Positions 1 to 5,224 of a stretch of 5,531 nucleotides of DNA are shown piece after piece. This DNA comes from JAVDCA01 sp036491235 (GTDB lineage Bacteria > Pseudomonadota > Alphaproteobacteria > Rhizobiales > Xanthobacteraceae): NCBI GenBank assembly GCA_036491235.1, contig DASXCK010000423.1, positions 1 through 5,531 on the forward strand. Direction: 5' to 3'. The translations under genes were made by a program, and so were the position numbers. Within the stretch, counting starts at the first letter, position 1. Every line of letters begins with the position of its first letter. The notes below the pieces were generated by a model, which was given only the letters and a program-made list of their open reading frames with translations, did no database searches and was not told the DNA's origin.

Positions 1-733
1 CACCGGCATGCCCGGCCCGATGCAGGCGCCGCCGCCGGTTCCGGCACCGCCGATGCAAGGCCCGCCCTCCGCATTCGCGCCCCGCCGTGGCGGCGAGGCG
101 CCCGCGCTCGGTCCCTCGCAGGGCCCGGGCGGCGCCGGAGCAGGCAGCCGTGGCAGCAACGGCAATAATGGCAACAACAACGGCGGCTGGCTTACCGATC
201 TCCTGAGCCGCGCCTCGCGCGAGCCCGACGCACCACGCGGCGACGACCGTCCGCGCAGCGACGACCGTCCGCGCAGCGACGATCGCATGCGTGGTGACGA
301 CCGCCTGCGCGGCGACGATCGTCCGCCGATGCCGATGATGATGCGGCCGGACGACCGCGCACCGCGGCAGGACGACCGCACGGGGCGGCACGCGATCGAG
401 TCGCTCGACTCGCTGTCGGTCGACATCGCGCGCATGATCGACCACAACGCCGCGACCGAGCTGTGGGATCGTTACAATCGCGGCGAACGCAACGTTGTCA
501 CCAAGCGGCTCTACACCATGCAGGGCCAGAAGGCCTTCGAGGAGATCAGCAAGCGCTACCGTAACGACCGCGAGTTCAAGCAGACGGTCGACCGCTACAT
601 CGGCGAGTTCGAGCGCCTGCTCGACGAAGTCTCGCGCGATGACCGCGGCCAGGTGGCGACGCGGACGTACCTGACCTCGGAGACGGGCAAGGTCTACACC
701 ATGCTGGCGCACGCGGCCGGACGGTTCGACTAA
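1..733 (+). CDS. C-terminal part of a large hypothetical protein with disordered linker and conserved helical C-terminal module (5' partial)
   Basis: The frame is open to the left edge (first full codon at 2), so the gene very probably begins upstream. The Met at position 8 has no room for a visible ribosome site and opens directly into a proline-rich tract. Numbering from that Met, residues 1-45 are Pro/Ala/Gly-rich and 46-60 are Gly/Asn-rich. Residues 77-106 are five hexapeptides of the type R-G/S-D-D-R-P/M/L, followed by looser DDR copies to about 124. Residues 129-241 form a compact, charged, helical module (SLDSLSVDIARMID at the start, YLTSETGKVYTMLAHAAGR at the end). I recall a similar ending on very long coiled-coil-rich proteins of Bradyrhizobium and relatives, whose function is not established; that link is from memory. 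No catalytic motif is visible. The linker looks disordered and may tether the C-terminal module to a long upstream region. Confidence is high that it is coding and low on function. Confidence 0.88.
   Translation, partial: TGMPGPMQAPPPVPAPPMQGPPSAFAPRRGGEAPALGPSQGPGGAGAGSRGSNGNNGNNNGGWLTDLLSRASREPDAPRGDDRPRSDDRPRSDDRMRGDDRLRGDDRPPMPMMMRPDDRAPRQDDRTGRHAIESLDSLSVDIARMIDHNAATELWDRYNRGERNVVTKRLYTMQGQKAFEEISKRYRNDREFKQTVDRYIGEFERLLDEVSRDDRGQVATRTYLTSETGKVYTMLAHAAGRFD
236..325 (+). repeat. Five tandem 18-bp repeats encoding Asp-Asp-Arg hexapeptides
   Basis: Five consecutive 18-bp units start at 236, 254, 272, 290 and 308, with consensus close to CGCRGCGACGAYCGTCCG. Each is exactly six codons, so the array stays in frame and encodes RGDDRP, RSDDRP, RSDDRM, RGDDRL and RGDDRP. 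The first two units differ at one base; the others have more substitutions. Degenerate DDR copies continue to about position 380. The array lies in the low-complexity linker of the first protein. Confidence 0.9.
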
Positions 734-758
734 ACGTCTCGCGTCGTTCGTTACGCTC

Positions 759-788
759 AAGGGCGCGCCTGCACGGCGCGCCCTTTTT
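759..788 (+). terminator. Rho-independent terminator after the first gene
   Basis: A perfect 9-bp GC stem (761-769 GGGCGCGCC with 775-783 GGCGCGCCC) encloses a 5-nt loop, TGCAC. Five T residues follow at 784-788. Two A residues at 759-760 can pair with the first two T residues, giving 11 bp. It starts 25 bp after the TAA stop and fits a classical intrinsic terminator for the upstream gene. Confidence 0.9.
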
Positions 789-901
789 CGTGGCGCAGGA
801 ATAAGTCGCTGCCCGCGGGGTTGAGGCGGAAGGCCCTTGCGCGACGCGTGCGGATACGCGCACGCTGGAGGCTCCGAACGGCATTCGTGATTGAGCATAA
901 T

Positions 902-908
902 GGGAGGA
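902..908 (+). promoter_or_regulatory. Strong ribosome binding site that sets the start of the MBL-fold gene
   Basis: GGGAGGA lies 5 nt before the ATG at 914. It supports 914 over the longer in-frame reading from 821, whose extra 31 residues are Arg-rich and would bury the signal peptide. A CATAAT just upstream (896-901) resembles a -10 box but is too close to the ribosome site to be a convincing promoter. Confidence 0.8.
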
Positions 909-913
909 ATTGC

Positions 914-1819
914 ATGTCTCGACTGAACGTCACCGGCTTGGCGCTGATCGCGGCCGCGATCGGCGCAAGCGCGCAGGCGCAAACGCAGGCGCCCGCCGCA
1001 CAACCGGCACCGGCGGAGCGTCCGCTCTACGCCACCACCAAGGTCGCCGAAAATGTCTACATCTTCCGCTACGACAACCATCAGGCGATGTTCGTCGTCA
1101 CGCCGGCGGGCGTCATTGCCACTGACCCGATCAGCGAGCGCCGGCCGGCCGCCAAGGCCTACATCGAGGAAATCCGCAAGATCACCAAGGCTCCGATCAA
1201 GTATGTGATCTACAGCCACAGCCATTTCGATCACATCGCGGGCGGCAAGCCCTTCAAGGATCTGGGCGCCGTCTTCATCGCCCAGCGCAACGCCAAGCGA
1301 CGCATCGCCGAGCTCAAACCCCCCGATGTCGTGATGCCCGACGAGGTCGTCGACACGAAGCGCGTCATCCGTCTCGGCGGCACCACACTCGAGCTCGACT
1401 ACATCGGCCGCAACCATTCCGACAACATGCTGGTGATGCGACTGCCCAAGGAGAAGATCATCTTTACGGTCGACTGGGTTCCGCTCGACGGCCTGCAGTA
1501 CCGCGGCATGGCCGACACCTACGTGCCTGACGTCGAGCAAGGCCTGAAGAAGGTCATCGCGATGGACTGGGACAAGCTCATCCCCGGCCACCCCGGCCCC
1601 GGTAACCGGCAGGTCGGCAACAAGGACGATGCGAAGAACGACCTCGCCTATCTGCAGGACCTGTCGGCGGCGGTGAAGAAGGAGGTCGACGCGAACAAGA
1701 GTCTCCCCGAAGCCATCAAGGACATCAAGCTACCGAAATACGAGAAGTGGGGCGGCTACGGCCCGTTCCTGCCGATGAATATCGAGCGCTACTACGATTA
1801 CTGGAATCGGGGGATCTAG
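914..1819 (+). CDS. Secreted metallo-beta-lactamase-fold hydrolase
   Basis: This is a 301-residue protein. Residues 1-22 look like a Sec signal peptide: an Arg-containing start, a hydrophobic core (GLALIAAAIGA) and an Ala-Gln-Ala cleavage site after A22. A short Ala/Pro/Gln linker follows, so the mature enzyme should be periplasmic or exported. The MBL domain spans about 40-250. Its metal ligands are all visible: H102-x-H104-x-D106-H107 (SHSHFDH), H168 (GRNHSDN), D187 (FTVDW) and H226 (PGHPGP). An Asp at the 187 position resembles glyoxalase II-like and other general MBL hydrolases rather than B1/B2 beta-lactamases, which have Cys there. The overall pattern recalls the SoxH/quinoprotein-relay type of MBL hydrolases, but the substrate cannot be read from the sequence. 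The C-terminus (about 250-301) is a helical tail rich in Tyr and Trp. The start at 914 is chosen for its ribosome site and the signal peptide directly after it. An upstream terminator and a downstream hairpin suggest a single-gene transcript. Confidence 0.93.
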   Translation: MSRLNVTGLALIAAAIGASAQAQTQAPAAQPAPAERPLYATTKVAENVYIFRYDNHQAMFVVTPAGVIATDPISERRPAAKAYIEEIRKITKAPIKYVIYSHSHFDHIAGGKPFKDLGAVFIAQRNAKRRIAELKPPDVVMPDEVVDTKRVIRLGGTTLELDYIGRNHSDNMLVMRLPKEKIIFTVDWVPLDGLQYRGMADTYVPDVEQGLKKVIAMDWDKLIPGHPGPGNRQVGNKDDAKNDLAYLQDLSAAVKKEVDANKSLPEAIKDIKLPKYEKWGGYGPFLPMNIERYYDYWNRGI

Positions 1820-1855
1820 AGCATTGCGCTCCGGCGCATGTTCCGCGGCCGACGA

Positions 1856-1885
1856 CGACGTGAGCGCGTTCGCGCGCTCACGTCG
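1856..1885. other. Perfect 13-bp inverted repeat with TTCG loop, no T-tract
   Basis: The left arm 1856-1868 (CGACGTGAGCGCG) and right arm 1873-1885 are exact reverse complements around a TTCG tetraloop, 37 bp after the MBL gene stop. No T-run follows on either strand, so it is not a textbook intrinsic terminator. It may act as a 3' mRNA-stabilising hairpin, a weak or factor-assisted terminator, or a protein-binding palindrome. The structure is certain; the role is inferred. Confidence 0.6.
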
Positions 1886-1964
1886 ACCGGCTCCGGGACG
1901 CGCCGATGACGGGCGCCGGCGATCATTCGTTGGCCCCCGGCGTTGATCCGGAAATCTGACGATC

Positions 1965-1970
1965 GAGGAA
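1965..1970 (+). promoter_or_regulatory. Ribosome binding site of the cupin gene
   Basis: GAGGAA lies 4 nt before the ATG at 1975 and supports that start. No in-frame alternative upstream start has a comparable site. Confidence 0.7.
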
Positions 1971-1974
1971 CGTC

Positions 1975-2322
1975 ATGCCGTTCAAATGCAACGAGCCGGC
2001 GGTGCCGACCGTTCAGATGGAGGATGACGCAGTGCGGATCACGCGCTGGGACTTTGCACCAGGGGCCGCCACGGGATGGCACGCGCACGGCTGGCCGTAT
2101 TTTGTGGTGATGCTCACCAATGGGACGATGAAGATCGAACGGGACGGAGAGGTTTCCGAGGTGAAGCTCAAGGCCGGTGATTCTTATCGACGCCCCGCGG
2201 GTATCGAGCACGACGTCTTGAACGGCTCGGACCATCATTTGGCGTTCGTCGAGATCGAGATCAAACGGCCGAATGAGCTGGTCACGTCGGGGACGAGGGG
2301 CGACATCCAGCGACCTGATTGA
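1975..2322 (+). CDS. Small single-domain cupin protein
   Basis: This 115-residue protein has no signal peptide, so it is probably cytoplasmic. It is one cupin (double-stranded beta-helix) domain. Motif 1 is around W35-H36-A37-H38 followed by PYFVVMLTNG. Motif 2 is GDSYRRPAGIEHDVLN at 68-83, an exact match to the G-x5-P-x-G-x2-H-x3-N pattern. Potential metal ligands are H36, H38 and H79. The Glu usually found a few residues after the motif 1 histidines is missing: the segment reads G-W-P-Y-F-V. Metal binding, if any, would therefore use three histidines. Cupins range from dioxygenases and isomerases to sensors, and nothing here fixes a reaction. The gene is 155 bp downstream of the MBL gene on the same strand, beyond a hairpin, so co-transcription is uncertain. 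Its last 41 bp overlap the 3' end of the opposing sulfotransferase gene. Confidence 0.9.
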   Translation: MPFKCNEPAVPTVQMEDDAVRITRWDFAPGAATGWHAHGWPYFVVMLTNGTMKIERDGEVSEVKLKAGDSYRRPAGIEHDVLNGSDHHLAFVEIEIKRPNELVTSGTRGDIQRPD

Positions 2323-4168
2323 TCAATACTCGTCGCAAGGCCCCCTCTCCGGCCGCCGGGCGCGTGTCCGGATACGCGGGCCGCTCCTCCGGTGCGTCGC
2401 CATATGGCGGCACCAACTCGGCGAGCAGCGGCGCGAGGAAACGCTCGTATTTGCGCCAGCGCGCGACCGCATGGCCGTAGATCGGCCGGCGCACCTGGGC
2501 AGCGCTCGCGGTTCTGACCGCGCGCCCGTTGCGATGAAAGTCCAGGCAGCGTGCGTCCCAGGGAAGCCCGCAATGGGCGAGGATGCGGCGGGCGCTGCCT
2601 TCGAGATCGGCGACCACATCCTCGTAGTGCACGTCGAGAATTCGTCCCGGCGGCAGCACACGGTGCCATTGCGCCATCAGCGCCCGGTAGTGCCGATAGT
2701 AGCGGCCGAGCTCGCCGAGATCATAGGCATAGGCCTGCCCTTCCACGAAAAGCTTGGCGAAGCAGGAGACGCAGGTGTCGACCGGGTCGCGCACCGCATG
2801 GATGATGGTGGCGTGCGGCAGCGCCAAATGGATGAGCCCCACATAGATGAAGTTCGGCGGCATCTTGTCGGTGACGCGTCGAGCGCCGGGCGCCCGCCGC
2901 GCAAGCTCCTGCTCGTAGGCCGCGCCGAGCCAGCTGAAATCTTGCGCGCCCATGCCGGCCACCATGTCCGGATAGGCGGCGACACGCGATGACGGCATCG
3001 CGGCCGGCGGGGCGCGATCGCGCACGGCGCCGACCACCTGATCGAGCAGCTTGATCTCACCGGCGCCGCACACGTCGGGATGGCTCGCCAGGATCTGCTC
3101 GATGAGCGTCGTGCCCGAGCGCGGCATGCCGAGGATGAAGACCGGACGCCGCGTCGGCTCGCCGGCCCCCTGGCGCGCCGCGATCAGCTCGGGCGTGAAT
3201 AGCGCGCGTGTGCGCTCCAGGCGGGTGAGCGTCGTCGCCTCATCATAGATGATGGCCTGCCGCTTGAGGGCATTGCCCGCGCGCAATTGCGTGAACGCGG
3301 CGTCGGGCCGGCCCATGTCGTCGTAGGCCTTGGCCAGAGCGAAGTGCAGGTGAATGCGCTCATCGGCCGGAAGCGTTGCTTCCTGTGCCAACGCCTCGAG
3401 CATTGCGGCGTGCGGATCGCCGGTCGCGAATGTCCTCACGTCGGCGAGGTTCGCGTAGTAAGCGGCACGCCGCGGCGCGAGCCGGATCGCCTGCTCGGCG
3501 GCGCGGCCGGCCTCTTCCAGCCGGCCAACCTCTTTCAACGCGAGGGCGAGATTGTTGTGGGCCGCCGCAAAGTCCGGCTTGAGCGCAACCGCGCGCGCAA
3601 ACGCCGCCGCAGCCTCCGACGGCCGGCCGCCATCCAAAAGCAGACCACCGAGGTTCGCATGCGCCGGCGCGCTGTTCGGATCGAGCGCGAGCGCGCGTCG
3701 CAGCATATCCTCGGCGGCGTCGAGGCGGCCCAGGCGCCTGAGCGTATGGCCGAGCTGGCTGTGCGCCTCGACAAAGCGCGCATCGAGACCGACGGCGCGG
3801 CGCAGTTTGTCTTCGGCTTCGCCGAGTTCACCGAGGCTCGCGAGCGCGGTGCCCCAGTTGCACCAGGCCTGCGCGTTGCCCGGATTGAGATCGAGCGCCC
3901 GCCGATAGGACTGCGTGGCATCGCTCAGCCTGCCGAGCGCCGCGAGCGCGGCGCCGAGATTGTTGTGAACCTCGGGCAGGCCCGGCTCGCGCTGGAGAAT
4001 CTGTTGATAGAGCTCGACCGCGCGGCCGAGGCATCCAGCCTGATGGGATGCCACCGCCTCCGCGAACCACGCCGGTATCTCGTTGTGGCGGGCGTCGCGC
4101 GCTGCGTTTTTCGGAAATCGGCCGGGCGGCGCAAACGGGCTGTTCGGCACGAAGAACCGTCCGCACAA
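2282..4168 (-). CDS. TPR-repeat sulfotransferase (Sulfotransfer_3-like), TTG start
   Basis: This 628-residue protein probably transfers sulfate from PAPS to an unidentified acceptor. The N-terminal part is TPR: a first repeat at about 35-65, then strictly 34-residue repeats starting at 66, 100, 134, 168, 202 and 236, and a further one at about 271-304. They carry the usual pattern (N-N-L-G, L-G-R-x-x-x-A, A-L-x-L-x-P) and should bind partners or acceptor proteins. The sulfotransferase domain spans about 341-590. Its 5'-phosphosulfate loop is P349-R-S-G-T-T354 (FILGMPRSGTT), and its 3'-phosphate motif has R460 and S468 (AVRDPVDTCVS). D434-K435 (TDKMPPNF), HYEDVV at 514-519 and the late QVRRPIYGHAVARWRKYE block are typical of this family. 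No signal peptide or membrane segment is seen. The start is TTG: an in-frame TAA lies two codons upstream, AAGGCGG (4182-4176) is suitably spaced, and the first in-frame ATG is at residue 256. GTG at 4150 is the alternative. It is divergent from the second sulfotransferase gene. Confidence 0.93.
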   Translation of the reverse strand: MCGRFFVPNSPFAPPGRFPKNAARDARHNEIPAWFAEAVASHQAGCLGRAVELYQQILQREPGLPEVHNNLGAALAALGRLSDATQSYRRALDLNPGNAQAWCNWGTALASLGELGEAEDKLRRAVGLDARFVEAHSQLGHTLRRLGRLDAAEDMLRRALALDPNSAPAHANLGGLLLDGGRPSEAAAAFARAVALKPDFAAAHNNLALALKEVGRLEEAGRAAEQAIRLAPRRAAYYANLADVRTFATGDPHAAMLEALAQEATLPADERIHLHFALAKAYDDMGRPDAAFTQLRAGNALKRQAIIYDEATTLTRLERTRALFTPELIAARQGAGEPTRRPVFILGMPRSGTTLIEQILASHPDVCGAGEIKLLDQVVGAVRDRAPPAAMPSSRVAAYPDMVAGMGAQDFSWLGAAYEQELARRAPGARRVTDKMPPNFIYVGLIHLALPHATIIHAVRDPVDTCVSCFAKLFVEGQAYAYDLGELGRYYRHYRALMAQWHRVLPPGRILDVHYEDVVADLEGSARRILAHCGLPWDARCLDFHRNGRAVRTASAAQVRRPIYGHAVARWRKYERFLAPLLAELVPPYGDAPEERPAYPDTRPAAGEGALRRVLINQVAGCRPSSPT

Positions 4169-4169
4169 T

Positions 4170-4192
4170 GCTTACCCGCCTTGCAGGTAAGC
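4170..4192 (-). promoter_or_regulatory. Hairpin around the ribosome binding site of the TPR-sulfotransferase gene
   Basis: GCTTACC at 4170-4176 and GGTAAGC at 4186-4192 are perfect inverted repeats separated by 9 nt. In the minus-strand mRNA the loop and adjoining stem contain AAGGCGG (4182-4176), the likely Shine-Dalgarno sequence 7 nt before the TTG start. The hairpin could present or partly mask the ribosome site, or the DNA dyad could be an operator. The dyad is certain; the function is inferred. Confidence 0.4.
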
Positions 4193-4203
4193 CAATCACG
4201 CCC

Positions 4204-4290
4204 TTACGCCGCTCTCTAGGCGCGCAGCGTAAACAAAGCGTAAATCCGGCGGGTCGCGGGCCGCATTCCACAAACTTTAACGGACTTTAA
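4204..4290. promoter_or_regulatory. Cluster of short repeats in the divergent sulfotransferase promoter region
   Basis: Within the 195-bp gap between the divergent genes, AGCGTAAA occurs at 4226-4233 and 4237-4244 (11-bp spacing). Its core also occurs inverted, TTACGC at 4204-4209. Further on, ACTTTAA occurs twice at 4274-4280 and 4284-4290 (10-bp spacing). Spacings near one helical turn suggest adjacent sites on the same DNA face, as for a regulator bound as an oligomer. The gap is also locally more AT-rich than its surroundings. No known operator is recognised. Confidence 0.35.
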
Positions 4291-4291
4291 T

Positions 4292-4320
4292 TTGACAGTC
4301 GGCCGCGGTGGTCGCTTAGC
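4292..4320 (+). promoter_or_regulatory. Candidate promoter for the Sulfotransfer_2-like gene
   Basis: TTGACA at 4292-4297 is a perfect -35 hexamer, directly after the ACTTTAA repeats. With a 17-nt spacer the -10 would be CTTAGC (4315-4320), a poor match to TATAAT. The -35 is convincing, but the -10 is weak, so activation by a protein bound at the nearby repeats is possible. Confidence 0.25.
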
Positions 4321-4348
4321 TTGACGTCGTGGGGCGCGCGGCACTGTT

Positions 4349-4354
4349 GGGGGA
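4349..4354 (+). promoter_or_regulatory. Ribosome binding site of the Sulfotransfer_2-like gene
   Basis: GGGGGA lies 9 nt before the ATG at 4364, a moderate match at an acceptable distance. It supports this ATG as the start. Confidence 0.5.
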
Positions 4355-4363
4355 ACGGCCGCG

Positions 4364-5206
4364 ATGCGCCCTCTGCGGCCCATCGAGATCACGGCGAAGC
4401 AGCTTCTCTGGATTGCCACCGAGCCTTTGTCGGATCTGTTCGATCCAGGCGCGGCGCACTTCTACGAGAAGCTCGTCGCCGGCGGCTACGAGCCCGATCT
4501 CCTGCTCAACGTCCTCCCGGCGCACAAGCTGCTCTACGTCGTCGTTCCCAAGGCGGCCTCGACGCGGATTCGGCGCACGCTTGCGCAGGCGGTCGGCCGC
4601 TACGTCATCTCGCTCAAGCCGAGCCGCTGGTTCACTTTCAGCGGTCCGCCGGGACCACGCAGCATGACGAAGAGCTCGTTCTACCGGCTCGCGACCGACG
4701 CCGACACGCTGCGGTTCTCGTTCGTCCGCAATCCTTACGCCCGCGCGGTGTCGTGCTGGGCCGACAAGTACCGCGGCAAGCCGCTGGTGCCGGGCGATCC
4801 TTTCACGGACGTCTATCTGGCGCGACGGCACGAGATCGACGCCGCCCTTCCGGCCGGCGCGGACCGGACCTTGTCGTTTGCCGACTTCACCACGTTCGTC
4901 GCCGCGGTCGCCCGCCGGCGCTGCGACATCCACTTTCAGGTGCAGGACGATATCCTCTCCATGCCGGGCATCCGGCTTGATTTCATCGGCAAGGTGGAGA
5001 CGTTCGCGCAGGATTTCGTCCGCGTGCTCGATCACCTGCACGCGAGCGACCCACTTCGCCGCATGGCCAATAGCGCGATCAACGAATCCCGGCATGACCG
5101 CTGGACGAGCTACTACACGCCCGCGCTCGCGGACCTGCTCTATCACGCCTACGAATGCGACTTCGATCGCTTCGCCTATCCGCGCGCCATCCCGGGCGCC
5201 GGGTGA
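4364..5206 (+). CDS. Sulfotransferase of the Sulfotransfer_2 (carbohydrate sulfotransferase-like) family
   Basis: This 280-residue protein probably uses PAPS to sulfate a hydroxyl or amino group, in this family usually on a glycan. The 5'-phosphosulfate motif is V61-P-K-A-A-S-T67, preceded by a beta-strand (LLYVVV). The 3'-phosphate motif is F118-S-F-V-R122-N-P-Y-A-R-A-V-S130, with R122 and S130 as likely PAPS contacts. FIGKVETFAQD (207-217) and the C-terminal YY-TPALADLLYHAYECDFDRFAY block (about 250-272) match the family pattern, which ends in a Tyr-x-x-Asp-Phe helix. There is no signal peptide or transmembrane anchor, unlike the animal Golgi enzymes, so a cytoplasmic acceptor or precursor is likely. 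It is divergent from the TPR-sulfotransferase across 195 bp, and the two enzymes belong to different sulfotransferase families. The acceptor is unknown. The gene ends 18 bp before the convergent MCE-type gene. Confidence 0.88.
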   Translation: MRPLRPIEITAKQLLWIATEPLSDLFDPGAAHFYEKLVAGGYEPDLLLNVLPAHKLLYVVVPKAASTRIRRTLAQAVGRYVISLKPSRWFTFSGPPGPRSMTKSSFYRLATDADTLRFSFVRNPYARAVSCWADKYRGKPLVPGDPFTDVYLARRHEIDAALPAGADRTLSFADFTTFVAAVARRRCDIHFQVQDDILSMPGIRLDFIGKVETFAQDFVRVLDHLHASDPLRRMANSAINESRHDRWTSYYTPALADLLYHAYECDFDRFAYPRAIPGAG

Positions 5207-5224
5207 GCCGGCGCGTGCGCAAGC

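Noticed and set aside
846..865. 7-bp inverted repeat (GCGTGCG / CGCACGC) upstream of the MBL gene as an operator
   Set aside because: It is short, purely GC-rich apart from one pair, and expected by chance in such DNA. No promoter is placed clearly around it.
821..913. Upstream extension of the MBL gene from an ATG at 821
   Set aside because: The added 31 residues are Arg-rich, precede a good signal peptide, and lack a ribosome site as strong as the one before 914.
1816..2238. 140-codon minus-strand open frame opposite the cupin
   Set aside because: The plus-strand cupin motifs and ribosome site are decisive; this frame shows no domain.
914..2322. MBL-cupin operon
   Set aside because: The 155-bp gap with a strong hairpin and a separate ribosome site does not support co-transcription, though it cannot be excluded.
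2273..2992. 239-codon plus-strand open frame overlapping the cupin end and sulfotransferase domain
   Set aside because: It is antisense to conserved sulfotransferase motifs, with no ribosome site and no recognisable product.
3287..4219. 310-codon plus-strand open frame opposite the TPR region
   Set aside because: It is antisense to the TPR repeats and owes its openness to high-GC codon bias. It is Arg-rich without a recognisable domain, while the minus strand has eight clear TPR units.
4316..5146. 276-codon minus-strand open frame opposite the second sulfotransferase
   Set aside because: It is a mirror of the real gene, with no domain and very high Arg content. The plus strand has clear PAPS-binding motifs and a ribosome site.
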